In this document: positions 1 through 5,798 of the stretch, one piece after another
Layout of the letters: every line of letters begins with the position of its first letter
How positions within the stretch are numbered: the first letter of the stretch is position 1
Source: an uncultured Collinsella sp.
GTDB taxonomy: Bacteria; Actinomycetota; Coriobacteriia; Coriobacteriales; Coriobacteriaceae
Direction of reading: 5' to 3'
Assembly (NCBI GenBank): GCA_900548815.1
Contig: URLR01000073.1
Span: 1 to 8,838 of the forward strand
DNA length: 8,838 nucleotides
Position numbers and translations under genes: made by a program
The notes under the pieces: model-generated
Told to the model about the DNA's origin: nothing
Databases searched by the model: none
The model's input: the letters and a program-made list of their open reading frames with translations, nothing else

Positions 1-26
1 GGCTCGGAGATGTGTATAAGAGACAG
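1..26 (+). other. Nextera (Tn5) Read 2 adapter remnant, not genomic
   Basis: These 26 bases match the last 26 of the 34-nt Illumina Nextera Read 2 transposase adapter, ending in the 19-bp Tn5 mosaic end (AGATGTGTATAAGAGACAG). They are library-construction sequence carried into the assembly and should be trimmed. The same 26 bases occur inverted at 8791-8816, which makes a false terminal inverted repeat. Confidence 0.97.
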
Positions 27-70
27 ATAGAGACACGTCCCAAATTAACTGTTCTGCGGTTGACGGCATC

Positions 71-110
71 CAAAAGAAACGAGCCCGCATCCCTTGGGGA
101 CACGGGCTCG
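71..110 (-). terminator. Intrinsic terminator downstream of tRNA-Leu
   Basis: Read on the minus strand, an 8-bp perfect GC-rich stem CGAGCCCG/CGGGCTCG (103-110 and 80-87), with a further possible CCC/GGG pairing in the loop, is followed by a T-rich run (GTTTCTTTTG, 80-71). It lies 11 bp past the tRNA 3' end, as expected for a Rho-independent terminator closing the transcript that carries the tRNA. Confidence 0.85.
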
Positions 111-121
111 AAAGCTCCATA

Positions 122-206
122 TGGTAGGGGCGGTGGGACTCGAACCCACAATCCTTGCGGCGAGAGATTTTAAGTCTCCTGCGTATGCCAATTCCGCCAC
201 GCCCCC
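122..206 (-). tRNA. tRNA-Leu (anticodon UAA)
   Basis: The minus strand folds into a complete class II tRNA of 85 nt. The 7-bp acceptor stem is GGGGGCG (206-200) with CGCCCCT (132-126), including a G1-U72 wobble. The T-loop reads GGGTTCGAGTCCC, the anticodon loop reads CTTAAAA (anticodon UAA, decoding UUA leucine codons), and there is an extended variable arm typical of tRNA-Leu. The 3' CCA is encoded (124-122). It lies 31 bp after the stop codon of the TPR-like gene on the same strand, so it is either co-transcribed with that gene or driven by a short promoter at its 3' end, and is closed by the terminator at 71-110. Confidence 0.97.
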
Positions 207-217
207 GTGAGACTAGA

Positions 218-226
218 AGTCTAGCA
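218..226 (-). promoter_or_regulatory. Possible extended -10 promoter for tRNA-Leu
   Basis: On the minus strand TGC-TAGACT fits an extended -10 pattern (TGn followed by a hexamer matching TATAAT at 4 of 6 positions). It would start transcription around 211, about 5 nt ahead of the mature tRNA 5' end. No convincing -35 is seen. The alternative is read-through from the upstream gene only. Confidence 0.3.
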
Positions 227-237
227 CAAGCCGTCCG

Positions 238-861
238 TTACGCGTTGACGGCCATCGAGTGTTGCCCCGACTTCTCCAGGAACTCCTGGAACTTGGCTTC
301 GTCGCCCTTGTTCTTGTACTGCAGAGCCAACAGATACTCCAAGCGGCAGCTCTTGACCTTGTCGTCACCGGCCTCCTCGAGCATGCGCTCCAGCTCGGGA
401 ATGTCGTTGTGGCGCTTGAGGATCATCGTGTCGTACATCAGTTGGCATTCGTGTGCGACTGCCTCGGCCTGGCCGCCCTCAAAGCCTTTGATCTCGTGCA
501 GCAGCTCCTTGGACTTTTTGCGGTCCTCCTGGCCAACGTAGTAGTTAAAGGCCTTAATCACCAGGTCGACGCGCTGCATCTTGGGCAGATTGAGTCCCAG
601 CAGCAGGTCGAACATCTCGCTGGCGCGCTCGTGGTCCTCGCGCAGCAGATAGGAGTTCAGGCGCAGGTAGTCGCGGTTATAGCGCGGGTACAGCATGCTG
701 GTGAGTTTGCCATCGAGCAAACGATCGAACTCGTCCCACTGCTTGGCAGCCATAAGCTGTTGCAGGCGCTTAAACGTGGTGCGTTTTTTTACGCTAAAGA
801 ACACCGATATGGCGATACAAATAATGACGACGGCGGTCCAGAGGGTGCGGGAATCGGGCAT
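238..861 (-). CDS. Membrane-anchored TPR-like helical protein, function unknown
   Basis: This 207-residue protein opens with a short N-tail and one hydrophobic segment (about residues 7-24), followed by basic residues (KKR), which suggests an N-terminal anchor with the remainder in the cytoplasm. The rest is almost entirely amphipathic helix in pairs of roughly 30-35 residues (about 30-190), with TPR-like spacing of aromatic and small residues, for example around RYNRDYLRLNSYLL and AFNYYVGQEDRKKSKELL. I do not recognise a named family; a scaffold or protein-interaction role is inference from the repeat architecture. The start at 861 is chosen because AAGGA sits 7 nt upstream (873-869) and the candidate promoter lies upstream. 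The in-frame ATG at 972 would add 37 unlikely residues encoded across that promoter. The gene is followed by tRNA-Leu and transcribed divergently from the PTS gene. Confidence 0.85.
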   Translation of the reverse strand: MPDSRTLWTAVVIICIAISVFFSVKKRTTFKRLQQLMAAKQWDEFDRLLDGKLTSMLYPRYNRDYLRLNSYLLREDHERASEMFDLLLGLNLPKMQRVDLVIKAFNYYVGQEDRKKSKELLHEIKGFEGGQAEAVAHECQLMYDTMILKRHNDIPELERMLEEAGDDKVKSCRLEYLLALQYKNKGDEAKFQEFLEKSGQHSMAVNA

Positions 862-916
862 TTTAGAGTCCTTAGTCGCTCGTAAAGCGAGCGGTATGAC
901 AACACGTGCTAGATGT

Positions 917-946
917 ATTATACGCGGCGTGCAAGCAAACTGGCAT
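917..946 (-). promoter_or_regulatory. Candidate sigma-70-type promoter for the TPR-like gene
   Basis: On the minus strand a perfect TATAAT (922-917) is preceded by an 18-bp spacer and ATGCCA (946-941), which matches TTGACA at 4 of 6 positions. Transcription would begin near 910, giving a leader of about 50 nt. That leader contains a 6-bp hairpin (CGCTCG/CGAGCG, 877-893) just upstream of the ribosome-binding site. The hairpin might affect translation; this is inference. Confidence 0.6.
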
Positions 947-1024
947 AAAAGCGCATCGAGGCCGAGCGCCATCGCTCGCTGCGGTACACTTACCTAAAGT
1001 AAACCATGAAGGGAGACATTACCT

Positions 1025-1312
1025 ATGAAGAAGATTGTTTTGGCTTGCGGTGCTGGCGCTGCTACTTCCACGCTCGTTGCCCAGAAGGTCGCCACCATGC
1101 TCGACGCCAACGGTTACGCCGACAAGTACGAGATCGTGCAGTGCGCCATCTCCGAGGCCAAGGACGTTTGCGACGAGGGCGCCGATCTGCTGATCGCCAC
1201 CACCGTTGCCCCCGAGGGCCTTACCTGCCCGTACGTGAGCGGCGTGCCCTTCATGACCGGCATGAACCGCGTCGCTGCCGAGAAGGCCGTCCTCGACGTC
1301 ATGGCTCAGTAG
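1025..1312 (+). CDS. PTS sugar transporter EIIB subunit, galactitol (GatB) type
   Basis: This 95-residue protein has the size and layout of a stand-alone phosphotransferase EIIB of the galactitol/GatB class. A first beta strand (KKIVLAC) leads into the phospho-accepting cysteine C8 in the P-loop-like CGAGAATST. A second hydrophobic strand (DLLIATT) and the late motif VPFMTG follow, much as in GatB (VHGMPFVSG). In such systems EIIB takes phosphate from EIIA on the cysteine and passes it to sugar entering through EIIC. No EIIA or EIIC is present in the window, so its transporter partner must be elsewhere and the substrate cannot be assigned; galactitol is only the family name. The start follows AAGGGAG with 9-nt spacing. 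A weak -10-like TACACT lies at 985-990 with no clear -35. The VOC gene follows 11 bp downstream. Confidence 0.9.
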   Translation: MKKIVLACGAGAATSTLVAQKVATMLDANGYADKYEIVQCAISEAKDVCDEGADLLIATTVAPEGLTCPYVSGVPFMTGMNRVAAEKAVLDVMAQ

Positions 1313-1323
1313 GCGCTGACTGC

Positions 1324-1698
1324 ATGAGTGAGCAGAACGCCAATCCGGTCGAGCTCTTTGGCATGCGCGTTGCCCATGTGGGCATTAACGCCACCGACCC
1401 GGCAGACGCCCTGGAGATCGCGGAGCTGTTCTCGACGATGATGGGTCTGCCCGTTATCGAGACCCCGGTTTCGTACTTTAACGATTCGCTGGTCGAGGTC
1501 ATGAAGCAGAATGGTCGTGGCACCAAGGGCCACATCGGCTTTGCCGTCAACGACATTGATGCGGCCGAGAAGTGGTTTGCCGAGCGCGGGCTCGAGGTCA
1601 ACGAAGAGTCGCGCGCGCTGCTGCCCGACGGTAGCACCAAGCTCGTGTACTTTAAGCGCGAGTTCGCCGGTTTCGCCGTGCATCTGTGCCGCGAGTAG
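1324..1698 (+). CDS. Small VOC (glyoxalase/bleomycin-resistance fold) protein
   Basis: This 124-residue protein has the two beta-alpha-beta-beta-beta modules of a single VOC unit. Candidate metal ligands are H18 (in AHVGIN), E58 (LVEVM), H70 (GHIGF) and H120 (FAVHL). From memory, the pattern AHVGIN...GHIGF...DG..K.VYFK.E..GFAVHL closely resembles the VOC domain fused to the C-terminus of KDPG/KHG aldolases in many Firmicutes, here encoded as a free-standing protein. Metal binding is predicted from family knowledge; the substrate is unknown. It starts 11 bp after the EIIB stop with only a poor Shine-Dalgarno sequence, so translation is probably coupled to EIIB. An internal ATG at 1363 is an alternative start close to the domain edge. 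The unit ends at the terminator at 1723-1759. A sugar-acid or sugar-phosphate role is inference from the fusion homologues and the PTS neighbour. Confidence 0.85.
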   Translation: MSEQNANPVELFGMRVAHVGINATDPADALEIAELFSTMMGLPVIETPVSYFNDSLVEVMKQNGRGTKGHIGFAVNDIDAAEKWFAERGLEVNEESRALLPDGSTKLVYFKREFAGFAVHLCRE

Positions 1699-1722
1699 CG
1701 CACAAGCTGCCATAGCTAGCAA

Positions 1723-1759
1723 AAAGGGATAGGGCCGTGTGGCCCTATCCCTTTATTTA
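1723..1759. terminator. Bidirectional intrinsic terminator
   Basis: A perfect 14-bp stem, AAAGGGATAGGGCC (1723-1736) with GGCCCTATCCCTTT (1741-1754), encloses a GTGT loop. On the plus strand the arm runs into TTTATTTA; on the minus strand it runs into TTTTTGC. It lies between the convergent VOC gene (plus) and histidine kinase gene (minus) and most likely terminates both. Confidence 0.93.
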
Positions 1760-1773
1760 TGCCGAGGGGCTTC

Positions 1774-3069
1774 CTAGCGCGGCAGGCGAATCGTAAAGCG
1801 GCTGCCGACGCCCTCGACTGAGGTCACGCCAATGACGCCGCCATGGCTATCGACGATCCACTTGGCAATGGCAAGCCCCAGACCCGAGCCCTGTGCGCCG
1901 GCATCGCGTGCATTGTCGGCGCGGTAGAACCGTTCAAACGCGTGAGCTGCGGATTCCTGGTTCATGCCGATGCCCTCGTCCTCAACACTTATGTCGATCG
2001 TGCCCGCGCCCGCATCCGGCGTTATGCCAAATGTGACGGCCGTTCCCGCATCCGAGTACTTGGCGGCGTTTTGCACGATCACACGCAGGGCTTGCTTCAC
2101 GAGCGCCACGTCGACGGGCGCATCGCAGCGCGGGTCGCTGACAAGCGCGGCGTCGTATGCCAGCTGATACGTGTGCGCGGTATCGATCATCTGCGATTCC
2201 TCGCATACCTCGTCGACCAGTGCGGCAAGGTTGGTATTTGCGCGCCGCAGGACCGTGCGCTCGGCATCGCCGCGTGCCAAAAACAGCAGCTGCTCCACGA
2301 GCTCCTGCATGTGCTCGCTTTCGGCTTTGAGCGAGGCGATGGACTCCGCCAGCACGTCCGGGTCGTCTTTGCCCCAGCGGTCGAGCATGTTTACGTAGCC
2401 CTGAATCACCGCGATGGGCGTGCGCAGCTCGTGGCTTGCATCGTTGACAAAGCGCATCTGCTGCAGCTTGGCCTCTTGCATCTGGCGCAGCAGGCGGTTG
2501 AGTGCGACCTCGATGCTTGCCAGGTCGGCATCGCCGGTGGTGACGCTCGGCGAGTCGACGCTTGCGCGCGCGATGGCCTGCTCCAGTGTTTCCATTTTGC
2601 CGCCGGAGAGCTGCATACGGCCGAGCTCGTCCACGCGCAAGGCCAGGTCGTTGAGCGGTGCCATGGTGCGGCGCACGCGTCGGGCGCCGCCGAGCATGTT
2701 GAGCACGCTGATGACCTGCCAACCTACAACGACAAGGTAGAGAGGCCACAGCGCGACGAGGTCCTGCGCGAGGGGGAAGGTCTTGGTGGTACGCGCAAGC
2801 TCGACGGTATAGGTGAGCGTTGTCAGGTCCCAGCCGCGCGCGGGCGTCAGCGACATGCCGTGAACGGTGGCGCCGGGGATCCATCCTGCGGTAAACGCGC
2901 CGTCGGGCAGCGTCTGGTTGTATCCATAGACGAGGATCGCCACCGCAATAACCAACAGCAACAGATCGAGCCAGACGTAGCTCATCAGGCGGCGCCACAT
3001 ATAGCCCCAGTTGATGGCGCGGGCGATGGAGGTGACGCGCTTGGCCTCGGCGTTACGCACGGCAGACAT
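1774..3069 (-). CDS. Two-component sensor histidine kinase
   Basis: This is a 431-residue membrane sensor kinase of the class that pairs with OmpR/PhoB regulators. A cytoplasmic N-tail leads to TM1 (about 31-50), a short extracytoplasmic loop of about 50 residues (51-101), TM2 (about 102-124) and a HAMP-like linker (125-205). The HisKA domain carries the phospho-accepting H213 in SHELRTP. The HATPase_c domain shows the N box QNAAKYS (N334), G1 DEGIG (364-368), an F box near FERFYRAD (378-385) and G2 GSGLGLA (394-400), so the kinase looks catalytically intact. The small sensor loop gives no clue to its ligand. The start at 3069 overlaps the response-regulator gene by 17 bp, with a GGTGGG-type ribosome site in that gene's end, implying translational coupling. 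The in-frame ATG at 3231 is inside the regulator gene and is rejected. Transcription ends at the terminator at 1723-1759. Confidence 0.95.
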   Translation of the reverse strand: MSAVRNAEAKRVTSIARAINWGYMWRRLMSYVWLDLLLLVIAVAILVYGYNQTLPDGAFTAGWIPGATVHGMSLTPARGWDLTTLTYTVELARTTKTFPLAQDLVALWPLYLVVVGWQVISVLNMLGGARRVRRTMAPLNDLALRVDELGRMQLSGGKMETLEQAIARASVDSPSVTTGDADLASIEVALNRLLRQMQEAKLQQMRFVNDASHELRTPIAVIQGYVNMLDRWGKDDPDVLAESIASLKAESEHMQELVEQLLFLARGDAERTVLRRANTNLAALVDEVCEESQMIDTAHTYQLAYDAALVSDPRCDAPVDVALVKQALRVIVQNAAKYSDAGTAVTFGITPDAGAGTIDISVEDEGIGMNQESAAHAFERFYRADNARDAGAQGSGLGLAIAKWIVDSHGGVIGVTSVEGVGSRFTIRLPR

Positions 3070-3838
3070 AGCCCACCCCGCGCACGGTTTGGATGATGCG
3101 GGCGCCGCCGGCGTCTTCGATCTTGGCGCGCAGGTGCGCAATGTGCACGTCGACGTTGTTGGTGTCGCCCACGTATTCGTAGCCCAGCGCCTCGTGCGCG
3201 ATGCGCTCGCGCGTGAGCACGGTTTCGGCATGCGTCATAAGCAGGGCGAGAACGTCGAACTCGCGGGCCGTGAGCGCGATGGGCGAGCCGCCGACCGTGA
3301 CTTCGCGGCGGTCGGGATCGAGTGCGACCGAGCCCACGGCGAGCGTGGCGGGGGAGGGCACGGCAGAGGTCTTGGCCGAGTCGCCGACCGGGGACATCGC
3401 AGCGGCGTTCCCGGCCGCGCCGCTCGCCATACCCACCCCGGCACCGGCGCCGCCAACGCCCGAAGCCGCCCGCACGGCCTCCGAGCGCTTCAGCGCCACA
3501 CGGATCCGTGCGAACAGCTCCTCAATCGCAAACGGCTTGGTCAGGTAATCGTCGGCGCCGGCATCGAGCCCGGCCACCTTGTCCATCACGGCATCGCGCG
3601 CGGTGACCATAATCACCGGCACATCCTTGTGCTTGCGGACGCGTCGCAGCACCTCCATGCCGCTGAGCTGAGGCAACAGCACATCGAGCAGAATCAGATC
3701 GTAGTCGCGCTCCAGCGCTAGGTCCACGGCGGTGCGGCCGTCGGCGGCGTGCTCCACCTGGTAGCCCTCGTGCTCCAGCTCGAGCGTCACAAAGCGGGCG
3801 ATTTTCTCCTCGTCCTCTACGATCAGGATTCGTGCCAT
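3053..3838 (-). CDS. OmpR/PhoB-family response regulator with long Ala/Gly linker
   Basis: This 261-residue regulator has a receiver domain at 1-118: acidic pair E8/D9, phospho-acceptor D52 in LLDVLLP, T79 and K101 (LTKPF). A winged-helix DNA-binding domain spans about 168-260, with the typical LTAREFDVL, DTNNVDVHIAHLRAKI and TVRGVGYVCR segments. The cognate kinase is encoded immediately downstream with a 17-bp overlap. The domains are separated by about 45 residues rich in Ala, Gly, Ser and Pro (about 121-167), clearly longer than the usual short linker; most family members are about 220-235 residues. The start at 3838 has GGGGG about 6 nt upstream and lies 18 bp after the DUF4342 gene. The 22-bp-spaced direct repeat ahead of the operon (4498-4526) is a possible binding site, suggesting autoregulation (inference). 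Confidence 0.96.
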   Translation of the reverse strand: MARILIVEDEEKIARFVTLELEHEGYQVEHAADGRTAVDLALERDYDLILLDVLLPQLSGMEVLRRVRKHKDVPVIMVTARDAVMDKVAGLDAGADDYLTKPFAIEELFARIRVALKRSEAVRAASGVGGAGAGVGMASGAAGNAAAMSPVGDSAKTSAVPSPATLAVGSVALDPDRREVTVGGSPIALTAREFDVLALLMTHAETVLTRERIAHEALGYEYVGDTNNVDVHIAHLRAKIEDAGGARIIQTVRGVGYVCRA

Positions 3839-3856
3839 ACGTGCCCCCGTCTGCGA

Positions 3857-4399
3857 TTACTTGTCGTCGTTCAGATTTTGCTTGATGTCGTCCGCGGCGT
3901 CGGCGGCGTGATTCATAAGGTTGTTGATGCTGCCGGGCACGTCGCCGTCGCTGTCGATGCGGTAGCGCATGCCAAAGAACAGGCCAATCAGCATCAGCCA
4001 TATCGTGGCGCCCCAGGCAAACAGCGCGACGATGGGGATCAGGATGGGAATGTTGAGGATGATCGCATCGCGGCGCGTGGCGATAAACTTGGTGTCCAGA
4101 CTCAGGCGGAAGAGCTTTTTGAGGTACTCCCACACGCTGTCCATCTTCTTGGAGAAGTCGGTCTTTTCGCTCGATTTTTCGTAGGCGGCCTGCGCGGCGA
4201 CCATCTCGGCCGAGGGTTCGTCGACCGGCTCGGACTCGGTGGCGGCGTGCGCCGACGTGGTCTGGGTCTTGCCCTGCGACTCGAGCCAAATGATGGCATC
4301 CAGGACGTTGCCGTCGGCGGCGTCGAGCGCGACCTTGGCATCGGTGTAGCTCACGTTGCACTTGGTGCGGATGGTTTCAACTTTTTCGAGGTCGTCCAT
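3857..4399 (-). CDS. DUF4342-like protein with UBA-like N-domain and membrane segment
   Basis: This 180-residue protein begins with a UBA/TS-N-like three-helix module (about 1-41; EKVETIRTKCNVSYTDAKVA, with D..NVLDAIIWLE closing it), as in DUF4342 proteins. A charged, Ala/Glu-rich linker (about 42-85), a basic amphipathic stretch (SKKMDSVWEYLKKLFRLSL) and a strongly hydrophobic region (about 113-143, one long or two short membrane spans) follow. It ends in an acidic helical tail containing several aspartates and KQNLNDDK. The molecular function of the family is not established. It is the first gene of an operon with the response regulator (18 bp later) and sensor kinase, so it may be the main target or a partner of that system; this is inference. 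The start follows AAAGGA with a 6-nt spacer (4411-4406). Confidence 0.85.
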   Translation of the reverse strand: MDDLEKVETIRTKCNVSYTDAKVALDAADGNVLDAIIWLESQGKTQTTSAHAATESEPVDEPSAEMVAAQAAYEKSSEKTDFSKKMDSVWEYLKKLFRLSLDTKFIATRRDAIILNIPILIPIVALFAWGATIWLMLIGLFFGMRYRIDSDGDVPGSINNLMNHAADAADDIKQNLNDDK

Positions 4400-4492
4400 G
4401 ACCTGTCCTTTCGTTCGATGGGCGCGAGCGTTGCGTTCGGCGGCCTGCGTTGCGCGGCGCCGCCCCGCCCTTGGTCGAACTCTATAGTGCAG

Positions 4493-4520
4493 GTTATAGA
4501 TTAAGCGATTCTTGAGCCAA
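4493..4520 (-). promoter_or_regulatory. Candidate promoter of the DUF4342-RR-HK operon
   Basis: On the minus strand TTGGCT (4520-4515), a 16-bp spacer and TATAAC (4498-4493) match the -35 consensus at 3 of 6 and the -10 at 5 of 6 positions. The start would be near 4486, with a leader of about 87 nt. It sits in the only AT-rich stretch of the intergenic region, and the direct repeat at 4498-4526 overlaps it. Confidence 0.45.
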
Positions 4521-4526
4521 GATTAA
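4498..4526. repeat. Direct repeat AGATTAA-N15-AGATTAA, candidate operator
   Basis: Two identical heptamers (4498-4504 and 4520-4526) are spaced 22 bp start to start, two turns of B-DNA, which places them on the same face of the helix. Tandem direct repeats are the usual binding arrangement for dimers of OmpR/PhoB regulators, and such a regulator is encoded in the downstream operon. They overlap the candidate promoter elements. Binding is inference; two heptamers are weak evidence alone. Confidence 0.35.
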
Positions 4527-4732
4527 CGTTGGATGAGTTTTTGGGTAGCGGTGGGAAAAGTATTAGACCTCGATAGCGGGGGATGTGGTGCCGGTGCAAA
4601 ACGGCGTCAAAGGTTGGTCGAGCAGGCGGTTTCTCCATTGATGTCCGCACAGCATGTGACACTTACCCTGCCGCCCCGCTCTGCCGCGGCGGCATGCGTC
4701 TGAACAACGACCCTCTAAGGAGTTCGATACCG

Positions 4733-4972
4733 ATGAGTGACAACGCAAAGCATCTCGCAAAGAAGTGCGTAAAGGACGCGGGGCCGTGCCTCGCGCTGTG
4801 CGTAGCCGGCGCAGCGGTCGCGCTGCTGGCTGTTCTGGGGCCGTTCGACGTGCTCCGAAGTGCCAGCTTTCTGCATGTTTGCATGGCTCTTGCCGGCGCC
4901 ACGATGACCGGCGGCGTGCTCGATCTGATCTTTTGGGTGTTTGACCCGTTTGGATGGAAGAGCGAGGGGTAG
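4733..4972 (+). CDS. Small two-span membrane protein, function unknown
   Basis: This 79-residue protein has a basic, soluble N-terminus (MSDNAKHLAKKCVKD), a hydrophobic span at about 16-37, a short turn around FDVLRSA and a second span at about 46-69. It closes with FDPFGWKSEG. By the positive-inside rule both termini would be cytoplasmic. I do not recognise the family. The start at 4733 is chosen because AAGGAG lies at 4717-4722, 10 nt upstream. The same frame is open back to an ATG at 4583, but those 50 residues lack a ribosome site and look non-coding. No terminator separates it from the phosphoesterase gene 85 bp downstream, so the two may be co-transcribed. Confidence 0.75.
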   Translation: MSDNAKHLAKKCVKDAGPCLALCVAGAAVALLAVLGPFDVLRSASFLHVCMALAGATMTGGVLDLIFWVFDPFGWKSEG

Positions 4973-5057
4973 GTCCCAAAGGATGGAAGGGCTGGAACGG
5001 TTGACTTAGTGATCGTGCAGAATGTGGGCTAGCGACTTACAGGGAAGTGGTGATCCG

Positions 5058-5783
5058 ATGACGGTCTATGTGACGGGCGATATTCACGGCGGCGTCGACA
5101 TGCAAAAGCTTCGCGACTGGGATCTTGGGGATGGTCTGACAAGTGACGACTATCTCATCATCGCGGGCGACTTTGGCTTTCCGTGGGATTTCTCTGCCGA
5201 GGAATGTGCCGACATCGCCTGGCTGGAGTCGCGCCCCTATACCGTGCTGTTTGTCGACGGCAACCACGAGCGTTTCGATCACTGGTCGGAGCGCCCCATG
5301 GAGCTGTGGCACGGCGGCCTGACGCAGCGTCTGTCGGACACCTCGCCCATCCGACGCCTGACGCGCGGTGAGGTTTTTGAGCTCGACGGCTCAACGATCT
5401 TTACCATGGGCGGCGCCACGAGCGTGGATAAGGAATACCGCATTCCGTATTCCAGCTGGTGGCCGCAGGAGCTGCCGGACGAGCGCAACTTTGAGGAGGC
5501 GCGGGCAAAGCTCGACAGCGTGGGTTGGAAGGTCGACTATGCGATCACCCATACCTGCTCCACGCGCATGCTTTCGCCCACGCTTTACCCGGCACCTGGC
5601 TGGAATTATCCCGATGTCGATCGACTCACCACGTTTTTCGACGAGCTGGAAGACCGCTTGGATTACAAGCGCTGGTACTACGGCCATTTTCATCGCGACG
5701 CCAACCCGGCCGAGCGCCACACCGTGCTCTACGACTGCATCGTTCGCCTGGGCGACGAACTCCAGCCCTGGGATGTTGCGTAG
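5058..5783 (+). CDS. Calcineurin-like metallophosphoesterase
   Basis: This 241-residue soluble enzyme has the full set of dinuclear-metal phosphoesterase motifs: GDIHG (D8, H10), GDFG (D38), GNHE (N69, H70), an isolated histidine in ITHTC (H165) and GHFH (H210, H212). With all ligand positions present it should be active. The substrate (phosphoprotein, nucleotide or other phosphodiester) cannot be deduced. The start at 5058 places GDIHG at residues 7-11, as usual for the family, with AGGGAAGTGG just upstream; the in-frame ATG at 5022 would add 12 residues. TTGACT at 5001-5006 resembles a -35 but lacks a good -10. The stop is only 15 bp from the stop of the convergent GluQ-RS gene, with no terminator between, so the two transcripts probably overlap. 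Confidence 0.93.
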   Translation: MTVYVTGDIHGGVDMQKLRDWDLGDGLTSDDYLIIAGDFGFPWDFSAEECADIAWLESRPYTVLFVDGNHERFDHWSERPMELWHGGLTQRLSDTSPIRRLTRGEVFELDGSTIFTMGGATSVDKEYRIPYSSWWPQELPDERNFEEARAKLDSVGWKVDYAITHTCSTRMLSPTLYPAPGWNYPDVDRLTTFFDELEDRLDYKRWYYGHFHRDANPAERHTVLYDCIVRLGDELQPWDVA

Positions 5784-5798
5784 CGGCAAGGCGTTTGG

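Larger units (their letters stand above)
4400..4732. other. Intergenic region between divergent operons
   Basis: These 333 bp separate the minus-strand DUF4342 operon from the plus-strand small membrane gene. The AT-rich core (about 4478-4570) carries the candidate promoter and direct repeats listed separately. A weak plus-strand promoter also overlaps it: TTGGTC (4471-4476), an 18-bp spacer, then TATAGA (4495-4500). The segment from 4570 to 4716 is GC-rich with no gene I can support; a plus-strand frame open from 4583 merely extends the small membrane gene upstream without a ribosome site. It may be a long 5' leader. Confidence 0.6.

Noticed and set aside
27..60. ACACGTCCCAAATTAACT near the left end as a copy of the GTCCCCAATGACTAG repeat
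   Set aside because: Similarity is limited to CGTCCC and a few A/T positions, and the left context is lost at the adapter junction, so it cannot be distinguished from chance.
862..972. 37-residue N-terminal extension of the TPR-like protein to an ATG at 972
   Set aside because: It crosses a perfect TATAAT promoter element and the AAGGA site before 861, and the extra residues do not resemble a signal or domain.
1843..3096. 417-codon open frame on the plus strand opposite the histidine kinase
   Set aside because: It is antisense to a gene with every kinase motif in place, has no ribosome site, and its His/Arg/Ala/Val-rich translation is typical of shadow frames in GC-rich DNA.
5001..5035. TTGACT as a -35 for a metallophosphoesterase promoter
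   Set aside because: No hexamer resembling TATAAT occurs 16-19 bp downstream (the sequence there is around GTGGGCTAG).
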